Assembly: GCF_000270285.1 (NCBI RefSeq)
Contig: NC_015738.1
Location: 1,488,001 to 1,552,000, forward strand
Origin: Eggerthella sp. YY7918
GTDB lineage: Bacteria > Actinomycetota > Coriobacteriia > Coriobacteriales > Eggerthellaceae
Reading direction: 5' to 3'
Length of the DNA stretch: 64,000 nucleotides
Shown in pieces: positions 1-7,339 of this stretch (within the stretch, counting starts at the first letter, position 1; every line of letters begins with the position of its first letter). Under the pieces are notes generated by a model that searched no databases, was not told the origin of the DNA, and saw nothing but the letters and a program-made list of their open reading frames with translations. A program made the position numbers and the translations under genes.

Positions 1-253
1 CGCGGCGGAGCGAGGGCTCAAGGTAGCCCAGTGCTTTTGTGCGCGCGGCTTCGATCACTTCATCAGGATCTATGGTGCTACAACGCGTTTTGTTAAGAAT
101 GTTCTCGCGATGTTCGCTAATGGCCTCGCGGGCGCAATCTGCAAGCACCTGATGCGGCAAGAGCGCTTCTAACGCACGCAAACGCGAGGATCGGAGCACT
201 TCTTCCACCTGGGGAAGCGAGCGCAGTATGTCTTGCTGGGCCGAAGATATCAT
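1..253 (-). CDS. selA: L-seryl-tRNA(Sec) selenium transferase, N-terminal part (runs off the window)
   Basis: SelA is the PLP enzyme that converts Ser-tRNA(Sec) to Sec-tRNA(Sec) using selenophosphate. Only about 84 N-terminal residues are present. The frame is open from an ATG at 253 down to position 1, preceded on the minus strand by an AAAGG ribosome site. The visible part has the SelA N-terminal layout: an ILRSLPQVEEVL segment, then EHRENIL, NKTRC and KALGYLEPSLRR, which leads towards the domain that precedes the PLP fold. The PLP lysine lies outside the window. It is divergent from fdhD, and selD lies about 3 kb away, which supports the call. selB may follow beyond the edge but cannot be seen. 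Confidence 0.85.
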   Translation of the reverse strand, partial: MISSAQQDILRSLPQVEEVLRSSRLRALEALLPHQVLADCAREAISEHRENILNKTRCSTIDPDEVIEAARTKALGYLEPSLRR

Positions 254-464
254 GAGCAGGCCTTTCTTACATAGTCATGCATCGCACCTACCTTTTGCGA
301 TACGTTGATAGTATACCAAGGCGTACTGACCGGCGTGTTCAAAGGTGTTTTTGCTGCTGTTCCGCATACTCAATTGGCATAAATGATGGTAGTCTCCTGA
401 CGATTCTGGCATACTTGTTCAGCATTGCGATTTTGGTACGAGCGCTCGGATTTGGAGGACTTTC

Positions 465-1289
465 ATGATGCATGCGTTCGATGAGGCTGCGCGTAACGGT
501 TCGTCCTCCGAGTGCACTTCGCAGCAGAGCGAAAGCGTGCGGCGTGTTGAGGCGCTGCTCGTGAGCGAAAAGGGATGTGAGAAAACCGACGAGTCGGTCG
601 CGATTGAAGTGCACGCCGACTTTGTGGTGAACGACGTCTGGTGGGCCAGCACCGCTCTGACGCCGATCGATTTAGCCGATTGCGCATATGGCGCGTTGTT
701 TTCAGCGGGAAGCATTGTGACGCCCGAAGAGGTGGTGGCCCTTGAGGTTGCTCACCACGACAAGGGCGTGGCGGTAAAGGTCCGTCTGAACGAAGAAGCG
801 ACTGCTCGGCATATGCGTGCAATGGAACAGGGGACACAATCAAGCAAGCCCCCCTGCGCGGCGATGGGCGAAACCGAGGCTGGTCCCTTCAAACCTGAAG
901 CTATCTGGCGTATGAGCAGGTCGCTTCTTTCCAAACAGGGTATGCATCGCGCAACGGGAGCCACTCATGCTGCCGTGTTTGCGGATCGTGAGGGACAACC
1001 GCTCATCATGCGCGAGGATGTCGGGCGCCACAACGCGGTGGATAAGCTTATCGGGGCGCTGTTGCGCGCGGGTGTAGACACCGGTGAAGGTTTTGTTTAC
1101 TTGTCGAGTCGCTGCGCGCTTGAGCTTGTGACAAAATGTGCTCACGCAGGTGTGCGCGTGGTGGCGACCGTATCGGCTCCTACAACGGCCGTGCTCGACT
1201 TCGCCGCCGAACACGACGTTACGTTGTGCGCCTTTGCGCGCGATGGACGATTCACCATCTATGCGCACCCTGAACGGATTGCGCTTTAA
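465..1289 (+). CDS. fdhD: FdhD, formate dehydrogenase sulfurtransferase
   Basis: FdhD transfers sulfur from a cysteine desulfurase to the molybdenum/tungsten bis-MGD cofactor and is needed for active formate dehydrogenase. The 274-aa product has the family length and typical signatures: DVWWAST near residue 57, LFSAGSIVTPEE near 78-90, GATHAAVF and EDVGRHNAVDKLIG in the second half. The ATG at 465 follows a GGAGGA site at 6 nt; a second ATG sits at 468. It begins a run with yedF, a cysteine desulfurase and DUF3343. Oddity: the loop that normally holds a Cys-x-x-Cys pair reads CAAM, so Cys131 is present but the second cysteine appears to be Met134. No formate dehydrogenase is in the window. 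Confidence 0.85.
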   Translation: MMHAFDEAARNGSSSECTSQQSESVRRVEALLVSEKGCEKTDESVAIEVHADFVVNDVWWASTALTPIDLADCAYGALFSAGSIVTPEEVVALEVAHHDKGVAVKVRLNEEATARHMRAMEQGTQSSKPPCAAMGETEAGPFKPEAIWRMSRSLLSKQGMHRATGATHAAVFADREGQPLIMREDVGRHNAVDKLIGALLRAGVDTGEGFVYLSSRCALELVTKCAHAGVRVVATVSAPTTAVLDFAAEHDVTLCAFARDGRFTIYAHPERIAL

Positions 1290-1321
1290 AACAAGAGACA
1301 CCGCAGAAAGAAGGTCTGGAT

Positions 1322-1942
1322 ATGGAACAGATTGATGCGCGCGGGCAGGCCTGCCCTTTGCCGGTCGTACGTGCCAAAAAAGCGCTTTCCGCTATGGAGG
1401 CCGGCAAACTTGAGGTGCTGGTGGATAACGAAACCGCCGTCCATAATCTCGAAGCGCTTGCGCGTACACTCAAGTATGAGGCCGGAAGCGAACAGCGCGG
1501 AGATGAGTTTGCCGTGATTATCACGAAGGGTGCGAAGGAGAACGACGACGTATCCGTCGCGACCGGCGATCAGCCCGCCACGTCCTCTGATGAGAATGCG
1601 GCGCAGGGTGCGCAGGTGGTGGTCATATCCTCTGAATTCATGGGATCCGGGGATGACGTTTTAGGCCGTACCCTTATGAAGGCGTTCATCTTCGCCTTGA
1701 CGCAACAGGACGAACTGCCTGCTGCGGTTCTTTTGTACAATGGCGGCGTTACATGGGCCTGCGAGGGGTCCGAAGCGCTTGACGACCTGCGTGCATTGAT
1801 CGACGAAGGCGTAGAGGTGCTCAGCTGTGGCACGTGTTTGCAACACTACGGCCTGACTGATCAGCTGGCGGTGGGCGAAGCCACCAACATGTATGTGATC
1901 GTTGAGCGGCAGATGGCTGCTTCGGTGGTGGTGAGACCTTAA
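1322..1942 (+). CDS. yedF: YedF-type selenium metabolism protein (TusA domain plus DsrE-like domain)
   Basis: This protein of 206 aa joins two sulfur/selenium-handling modules. Residues 1-70 form a TusA/SirA-like domain with the CPxP signature at Cys11 (ACPLP). After a linker of about 25 residues, residues 97-206 form a DsrE/F-like domain with a Cys169-x-x-Cys172 pair (SCGTC). This architecture is that of the YedF family that co-occurs with selD, and a role as selenium or sulfur carrier is inferred from that. It lies 32 bp after fdhD and 2 bp before the cysteine desulfurase, so it is very probably co-transcribed. An AGAAGG ribosome site precedes the ATG. Confidence 0.85.
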   Translation: MEQIDARGQACPLPVVRAKKALSAMEAGKLEVLVDNETAVHNLEALARTLKYEAGSEQRGDEFAVIITKGAKENDDVSVATGDQPATSSDENAAQGAQVVVISSEFMGSGDDVLGRTLMKAFIFALTQQDELPAAVLLYNGGVTWACEGSEALDDLRALIDEGVEVLSCGTCLQHYGLTDQLAVGEATNMYVIVERQMAASVVVRP

Positions 1943-1944
1943 CA

Positions 1945-3096
1945 ATGATCTATTTCGATAACGCAGCCACCACGGCTCATAAGCCGCCTGAAGTTGCCTG
2001 TGCGGTGGCGGAAGCCATCAACGGGTTTGGCGGCGTGGGGCGCGGCGCGCACGAGGCCTCGCTGGGGGCCGGGCGTGCGGTGTTGGGTGCGCGAAGCTCC
2101 CTGGCGCGCCTGCTTGGCCTGTCCCATCCCTCGCGCGTAGTGCTGTGCTCGAATGCGACAGAGGCGCTCAATATTGCACTGAGCGGCCTCATGCGCCCTG
2201 GTGATCGAGCGGTCACCACAGCTGCCTCGCACAATTCGGTGCTGCGCCCGCTGTATCGCAAGGTGGATGAAGAAGGTTGCACGCTTGAGATAGTTCCTCT
2301 TGCTGCTGATGGGGCCCTTGATTACGATGCCTTTGCCGCAGCGCTCGAGCCTGGTACTCGCTTGGCGGCGGTCACGCATGCTTCGAATGTGACGGGGGAT
2401 GTCTACGATATAGCGCGTATCGCACGCTTATGTCACGCGAACGAAACGCTGCTTGTGGTGGATGCAGCGCAGACGGCTGGCGTTATCGACCTTGATATGG
2501 AGCGCGATGGCCTTGACGTTGTGGCGTTTACCGGCCACAAAAGTCTCTACGGGCCGCAGGGCACCGGTGGGCTTGCGGTTGTCGAAGGTGTGGACATACC
2601 TCCATTCAAAGTGGGTGGATCAGGCATACAGAGCTTCGATCGGCGTCATCCCGCACAGATGCCCGAACGTCTGGAAGCAGGAACGCTGAACGCCCACGGC
2701 ATCGCTGGCTTAGCCGCTGGTCTTGCGTTTATTGAAGAGCAAGGTGTTGAAACAATGGGGGCCGCCGTACGGAGCCTCGCAGAGCGTTTTGAGAGCGGCG
2801 TGCGAGAAATTCCCGGCGTGCAAGTGTACGGGGGAGGAGGCGACGCGGGACGCTGCGGTATCGTTGCACTTAATGTGGGGGATATCGACTCTGCGGAGGT
2901 TGGTGCTATCCTCAATGACGAATACGGCATAGCGGTGCGTGCAGGTGCCCATTGCGCTCCGCTTATGCACGAGGCGCTCGGTACGCGCGAGCAGGGTGTC
3001 GTTCGCTTTAGTTTCAGCTTCTTCAACACCCAAGACGAGGTGGACGAAGGTATTCGGGCACTCACTGAGATTGTCGCCTCACTGAAAGAGGAGTGA
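1945..3096 (+). CDS. Class V aminotransferase family cysteine desulfurase (selenium-associated subgroup)
   Basis: A PLP enzyme of 383 aa predicted to mobilise sulfur, or selenium, from cysteine or selenocysteine. It starts with YFDNAATT, the class V signature. The PLP lysine is Lys199 (FTGHKSLYGPQG), and the candidate catalytic cysteine is Cys337 in RAGAHCAP. Its position directly after yedF and before a DUF3343 gene matches the desulfurase subgroup that accompanies selD rather than the IscS/SufS housekeeping enzymes. It may supply FdhD with sulfur, SelD with selenide, or both; sequence alone does not decide this. Confidence 0.85.
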   Translation: MIYFDNAATTAHKPPEVACAVAEAINGFGGVGRGAHEASLGAGRAVLGARSSLARLLGLSHPSRVVLCSNATEALNIALSGLMRPGDRAVTTAASHNSVLRPLYRKVDEEGCTLEIVPLAADGALDYDAFAAALEPGTRLAAVTHASNVTGDVYDIARIARLCHANETLLVVDAAQTAGVIDLDMERDGLDVVAFTGHKSLYGPQGTGGLAVVEGVDIPPFKVGGSGIQSFDRRHPAQMPERLEAGTLNAHGIAGLAAGLAFIEEQGVETMGAAVRSLAERFESGVREIPGVQVYGGGGDAGRCGIVALNVGDIDSAEVGAILNDEYGIAVRAGAHCAPLMHEALGTREQGVVRFSFSFFNTQDEVDEGIRALTEIVASLKEE

Positions 3097-3101
3097 GCGC
3101 G

Positions 3102-3341
3102 ATGCGCGTAAAAACGCCCAAGTGTGTGGTCGCTTTTGCCACTACCACCGATGCGATGGCATTTGAAGCTAAAGCTGCCTCTCTTGGATTGCCCGGGCGC
3201 ATGATTCCCCTACCTTCTGCCATATCGGCTGGCTGCGGCCTGGCTTGGTGCGCTCCCATACAAGAGCGTGACGCCATTGTGCAGGCACTTGTTCAGCACC
3301 AGGTTGCGTATGAGGGGATCAGCGAGGTCGAGCTGTACTAA
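3102..3341 (+). CDS. DUF3343 putative Se/S carrier-like protein
   Basis: A 79-aa protein related to the DUF3343 family often found beside YedF and SelD. It has a short alpha/beta sequence with two cysteines in a CGLAWC motif (Cys45 and Cys50) after the PLPSAISAG segment, which could carry a persulfide or perselenide. The ATG at 3102 is chosen because AGAGGAG ends 8 nt before it. A GTG at 3093 would overlap the desulfurase stop codon but leaves no room for that site. It is the last gene of the run and converges with selD, with 16 bp between the stop codons. The carrier role is inferred from family and context. Confidence 0.75.
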   Translation: MRVKTPKCVVAFATTTDAMAFEAKAASLGLPGRMIPLPSAISAGCGLAWCAPIQERDAIVQALVQHQVAYEGISEVELY

Positions 3342-3357
3342 GGCCAACCTCGCTGAA

Positions 3358-4413
3358 TTATCGGATTGTGATGGTGCCGGACGGACCTGCGTTAACCGAT
3401 CCAATGCGCGCGGGAGCGCGTCCGGTTATGCGTTCAAACGCCAGCGCAAAAGTTTCCGCATCGCTTTTTGCAAGAGCAACCAAAAGTCCGCCGCTCGTTT
3501 GTGGGTCGCACAGCACGCCCATACGGTTTTCGAATTCTTCGTCGGCGAGTGATCCCTGGGACACAAATTCTCGAGCCCAGTCGATAAGGCCAAATGTTTT
3601 GGCGGGGCGACAGAAGTCGCAAGAGTACTGATATGCGCCTTCGAACAGGGGAAGCGCATCCCACACAAGTTCGGCCGCGCATCCGCTTGCTTCAAGCATC
3701 TCATGCAGATGCCCCGCAAGGCCAAACCCCGTCACGTCAGTTGCTGCGTGAACCGATACCTCGCGCATAGCATCGGCTCCTGCCTTGTTGAGCTCCATCA
3801 TGGATTCGATGACCGGGCGCATGCTCTCGTCATGTTCGAATCCAGCACGGAAGGCAGAATTCATCAGGCCAGATCCGATTGGCTTAGTGTAGAACAGCAC
3901 ATCGCCCGGCTGAGCGCCGCCGTTTCGTAAAAGGCGGTCGGGATGCACGGTCCCAAACACCGACAAACCGTACTTCGGTTCGTCATCTTCGATGGAATGG
4001 CCGCCTACCACAAATGCGCCCGCTTCCGTCACCTTGTCGGCGCCGCCGCGCAGCACCTCGGCCACCACATCGGTACCTAGGCTGCACGGAAACGCGAGGA
4101 TGTTGAGTGCGGTGAGGGGCTTTGCGCCCATGGCAAACACATCGGAAAGCGCATTGGCTGCCGCGATAGCTCCAAACTCATAGGGGTCGTCCACAACTGG
4201 CGTAAAAAAGTCGAGGGTGAGTACCGCAGCCATATCGTCGGAAAGGCGATAGACGGCGGCATCGTCCGAGGTGTCGAAGCCCAGCATGAGCTCGGCATTG
4301 GGTGGTGGTGCAATTTCTTTTAAGATTGTTTCGAGATCGCCCGGACCCCACTTGGCTGCTCAACCGCCTTTTTCGGTCATATGTGTCAAGCGAATGCGCT
4401 CGGTTTCGCTCAT
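3358..4413 (-). CDS. selD: Selenophosphate synthase with in-frame TGA read as selenocysteine
   Basis: SelD makes selenophosphate from selenide and ATP, the selenium donor for SelA. Ordinary gene calling would start it at 4287. The reading frame actually continues upstream through a TGA at 4362-4360 to an ATG at 4413 with an AAGAAGG site. The upstream part reads MSETERIRLTHMTEKGG-U-AAKWGPGDLE. The TGA falls exactly at the catalytic Cys position of SelD (residue 18), with Lys21 following as in the family's C-x-x-K pattern. Full length is 351 aa, normal for SelD. Downstream motifs (GFDTSDDAAVY, VGGHSIEDDEPKYGL, TDVTGFGLAGH) are intact. I could not define a SECIS hairpin with confidence. Confidence 0.9.
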
Positions 4414-4886
4414 GATGCCTTCTTTCTGTATGACAACGCTGCAAGTATATCAGTGATCGCATTGCCAGGTGGCTGCACAGCGGGGCTGTTCTCAGTGATA
4501 GGAATGCCGACAGTTCTGCGTTGCCTACCGCGGCACGGCCGCGTGGTCCCAAATCGGGGGCTGTGGCAATTTTATTGAAGGGTGTGATGTGTGCATGTTT
4601 CGTTGCTGGTCTTTTACCTGGTGTTATGCCTGTGGGAATTATATCGGCATCGCAAATGTCGCGCCCCATAGTGCCACAGCCCCCGATTCGGGGCCAACCG
4701 ATCGAGGATGGCAAACATGTGGATGATGTGTGCGTGGGTCTTTTATCCAAACGCCGAGGTATTGGTGGGGGAAGGGGTATAGACTGGATCAAGCGGCACG
4801 GTATGTCGCATGTTGTGAGCAGCGTTTTGTAAGGCAAAATGCCTGCGCTGCCAGTTTGGCCCTGCGGGGCAGGAAGTTAGGTTTGT
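4414..4886. other. 473-bp intergenic region between selD and the cold-shock gene
   Basis: No convincing gene here. Open frames on both strands (for example plus 4521-4832) lack a good ribosome site and resemble no family I know. The region holds the divergent upstream sequences of selD and csp, a 25-bp inverted repeat (listed separately), and two short direct repeats: GATGTGTGC at 4586 and 4725, and GGTCTTTTA at 4608 and 4737. Just before csp a small hairpin (CCTGC/GCAGG, about 4861-4873) lies next to its ribosome site. A long structured leader of the cold-shock mRNA is possible but not shown. Confidence 0.5.
4544..4696. repeat. 25-bp inverted repeat with 103-bp spacer
   Basis: The arms at 4544-4568 and 4672-4696 match in 23 of 25 positions. 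The inner 16 bp (ATCGGGGGCTGTGGCA and its complement) are perfect. The right arm also contains its own palindrome, CCCCGATTCGGGG (4681-4693). There is no U-run, so a simple terminator is unlikely. I see no target-site duplication, so a miniature transposon is only one option; a long-range RNA stem is another. Confidence 0.6.
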
Positions 4887-5090
4887 ATGTCTATTGGTAC
4901 AGTTAAGTGGTTCAACGCCGACAAGGGTTATGGTTTCATCTCTCAGGACGGCGGCGACGATCTGTTCGTGCACTTCAGCGAAATTCAGTCCGACGGTTTC
5001 AAGACCCTCGAAGAGAATGCTCGCGTTGAATTCACGGTAGCCGCTGGCAACAACGGCAAAGATCAGGCAACCAAGGTTCACGCCCTGTAG
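4887..5090 (+). CDS. Cold-shock domain protein, CspA family
   Basis: A 67-aa single-domain nucleic-acid chaperone. Both RNA-binding motifs are present: [12 protein letters not shown] (RNP1-like, residues 7-18) and [10 protein letters not shown] (RNP2-like). The length is standard. It is monocistronic, with a long upstream region and a strong terminator 22 bp after the stop codon. A function in RNA folding during cold or general growth is known for the family; which of these applies cannot be read from the sequence. Confidence 0.95.
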   Translation: MSIGTVKWFNADKGYGFISQDGGDDLFVHFSEIQSDGFKTLEENARVEFTVAAGNNGKDQATKVHAL

Positions 5091-5111
5091 TTCAAAAAAA
5101 CAAGCACTTTT

Positions 5112-5138
5112 AAAACGACCCGAAAGGGTCGTTTTTTT
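5112..5138 (+). terminator. Rho-independent terminator of csp
   Basis: A 10-bp stem (AAAACGACCC / GGGTCGTTTT) with a GAAA tetraloop, followed by a run of T. Confidence 0.92.
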
Positions 5139-5363
5139 GTGCCACAAGCTCGATTATATGCTGACATATCTTTGTTCAGTAAGCTGCAAAATCAGCCGCA
5201 CGATTAGAGAGGCACCTAATCTATCCGTTATTTCTGAAAGTCGTCGTATGCAAACAGAGGTTTTTACAAATAGGTGTCAGGAATCGACCTGCTCATTCGT
5301 ATTGCAGGTGAAGCGACGTTGCTTGAGGTGCGGTAGTCGAGGTGCGAGGACGGGAGATGGGTC

Positions 5364-5855
5364 ATGGAAGAGAATCGATCGGTCGATGCGGAGGCGGATC
5401 GGCTTGTGCAGACATACGCCGACCTCATTCTGCGTCTGAGCTATACCTATCTTCACTCTACGCATGATGCTGAGGATATTTGTCAGAACGTCCTCATGAA
5501 GCTTATGGTGGGCAATCAGGCGTTCGAATCATCCGAACACGAGCGCGCATGGATTATCCGTACAACTGTGAATGCCTGTAAAGACGTGTTGAAAAGTGCA
5601 CGTAAGCGCACTTCGGTATCGCTTGAGGCGGCCGCAAACGCTTCTGCACCCGAACCTCCAGACAGCGACGTGCTCGATGCAGTGATGGAACTACCCGATA
5701 CCTATCGCGAAGCCATCTACCTGCACTATTACGAAGGATATACCGTACGCGAAATAGCATGTATGACAGGACGCAGCGAAGATGCCGTAGCGGCACACCT
5801 GAGCCGCGGGCGAGCAAAACTTCGTGTGTTGTTGGAAGGAGAGCCTGATGAATAA
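5364..5855 (+). CDS. ECF-type RNA polymerase sigma factor
   Basis: 163 aa with the two sigma regions of the sigma-70 ECF family. Region 2 is at residues 10-75 (LILRLSYTYLHSTHDAEDICQNVLMKL). Region 4 is at about 105-158 (LPDTYREAIYLHYYEGYTVREIACMTGRSEDAVAAHLSRGRAKL, a helix-turn-helix). The start is the ATG at 5364 after a GGGAG stretch. It overlaps the next gene by 8 bp, the usual sigma/anti-sigma coupling. The target promoters cannot be told from this window. Confidence 0.9.
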   Translation: MEENRSVDAEADRLVQTYADLILRLSYTYLHSTHDAEDICQNVLMKLMVGNQAFESSEHERAWIIRTTVNACKDVLKSARKRTSVSLEAAANASAPEPPDSDVLDAVMELPDTYREAIYLHYYEGYTVREIACMTGRSEDAVAAHLSRGRAKLRVLLEGEPDE

Positions 5856-6936
5856 GGAATTCGACGGGTATCGTGAAACGATGGAGAGCCTGCAGTTTTC
5901 TCCTGAGGCAAAGAAGCGCATGACGAACACTTTGGTAGAAGCGGCGAAGGCTCAACCGCAAAAGACTCTCGTGCGGGCCACACGCGGCGGTCGTCGCCCA
6001 TGGCGCATCTTTGCCGCTGCAGCCGCAGCGGCGGCACTTGTGGTGGCGATAGGTGGCGGAGCCTACGCGTCAGGGGAGCTCATGAGCGTGACGAATGTGC
6101 TGGATGATCTGTTTGGCGGCGCCCCAGCTCAGACCGAGGTCGTCGACAAGATCGGCCGTCCTATTGGCGCAAGTGCTACGTCGAATGACGTGACTATCAC
6201 TGCTGAAGCTATCATCGGTGACAAAGCGAATTATGTGATTGTGTATAGCATCGCAAAGCAAGATGGTACGGCATTTGATTTACCGGAGCCTCTTGACAAT
6301 GGTGTGCTTCCCCTTGTGTTCACGGGAGAAACAAGTAGCCATGTCGATGGCGAAAACAGCGGGGGAGGTGCGGCGTATTTCTATGATGCCGACCCCAATG
6401 ACAACGTCTTCCAATATGTTGAAGAAAAGTCGGTAGAGATGGGTGGCACGAGCCTTATAGGAAAAACGGCACGCGTGCATCTTGAAAACTTGATGTTGCA
6501 GGACGGCGACAAGTGGTACCTGTTTGCAGGAGGTTCGTGGGACTTCAAGTTCACGATCAACTATGAGGATACCTCTGTAAGCCTTTCCGCGGGGCAAACA
6601 TTTGACCTCAACGGCATGAACGCAACGGTTGATGGTGTAGATATCTCACCTATTGCTGTGACGCTTAACTACACGGTAGATGCTCCATTCGCTCTGTTAG
6701 AAGAAGAATCAGGACGCATGAGCGAACGTGCCGAGCGCGAACTTGATCGCTTTAACCCGAGTATTGCACTAAACATGAAGGACGGCACGATTCTAGATGT
6801 TTCGAACGGTTCATGGGGTGCGCAGCCGTCGGACAGCGAAACGGTTTGCTACAAGAACGTAGTACTTCCTCAGTTCGTGAACCTGGATGATGTGGCGTCC
6901 GTCACGATCGGCACCACGACAGTGCCTATGCCATAA
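5848..6936 (+). CDS. Membrane-anchored DUF4179-like protein, probable anti-sigma factor
   Basis: 362 aa with a cytoplasmic N-terminus of about 50 residues, one membrane segment at about 52-73 (Ala/Val-rich), and a large extracytoplasmic part. The layout and its position overlapping the ECF sigma gene by 8 bp match DUF4179-type proteins that act as, or with, anti-sigma factors. The short N-terminal part would be the sigma-binding segment; I see no zinc-binding anti-sigma motif in it. The ATG at 5848 is chosen over an upstream in-frame GTG at 5824 because of its GGAAGGAGA site. The signal sensed is unknown. Confidence 0.7.
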   Translation: MNKEFDGYRETMESLQFSPEAKKRMTNTLVEAAKAQPQKTLVRATRGGRRPWRIFAAAAAAAALVVAIGGGAYASGELMSVTNVLDDLFGGAPAQTEVVDKIGRPIGASATSNDVTITAEAIIGDKANYVIVYSIAKQDGTAFDLPEPLDNGVLPLVFTGETSSHVDGENSGGGAAYFYDADPNDNVFQYVEEKSVEMGGTSLIGKTARVHLENLMLQDGDKWYLFAGGSWDFKFTINYEDTSVSLSAGQTFDLNGMNATVDGVDISPIAVTLNYTVDAPFALLEEESGRMSERAERELDRFNPSIALNMKDGTILDVSNGSWGAQPSDSETVCYKNVVLPQFVNLDDVASVTIGTTTVPMP

Positions 6937-7005
6937 GCGGGGACACGTGTGGGCGAGGTGCGGATTGTGTCCCCGTATTGTACCCAAATGCCCCATATCG
7001 GCATT

Positions 7006-7047
7006 GAAAAACAGAACAGGTCACAAGCTTTTATGCCTGTGACCTGC
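7006..7047 (-). terminator. Terminator downstream of tRNA-Pro
   Basis: On the minus strand CAGGTCACA pairs with TGTGACCTG around a loop containing ATAAAAG, followed by TTCTGTTTTT. It lies 9 bp after the encoded CCA end. Confidence 0.85.
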
Positions 7048-7055
7048 TAGAATGC

Positions 7056-7132
<77 letters not shown>

Positions 7133-7179
7133 TTGTGCTGCTCTGTTTGCTTCAAGAAGCTTTTCAAACAGCGCCGACT

Positions 7180-7208
7180 ATCTTACCGGTAGCGCGGGCG
7201 CTTTGCAA
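7180..7208 (-). promoter_or_regulatory. Putative promoter of tRNA-Pro
   Basis: Minus strand TTGCAA (7208-7203), a 17-bp spacer and TAAGAT (7185-7180). The predicted start is about 40 nt upstream of the mature tRNA. The -10 box matches only 4 of 6. Confidence 0.5.
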
Positions 7209-7302
7209 GAAGCAATTTGCAACAGACTCATACTTAGTAAAACTACAACGGGTTTGACGGGAGAGAAAGGGGGGTTCAGTCGGGTCATACTTTTGTCGCA
7301 TG

Positions 7303-7331
7303 ATGACAAGAAGTAAGGGCATGCGTATACT
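7303..7331 (+). promoter_or_regulatory. Putative promoter placing the MATE transcript start at or next to its ATG
   Basis: ATGACA (7303-7308, 5 of 6 to consensus), exactly 17 bp, then TATACT (7326-7331). A start about 7-9 nt further falls on 7338-7340, the A of the MATE ATG. No ribosome site lies between, so a leaderless mRNA is predicted. Confidence 0.6.
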
Positions 7332-7339
7332 GACTAGCT

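Noticed and set aside
4521-4832. 103-codon plus-strand frame between selD and csp
   Set aside because: It contains a hydrophobic stretch but has no ribosome site, runs through both arms of an inverted repeat, and matches no family I know.
4414-4886. Possible selC (tRNA-Sec) next to selD
   Set aside because: I looked for a long-variable-arm tRNA with a TCA anticodon in the selenium region and found none; it must lie elsewhere if present.
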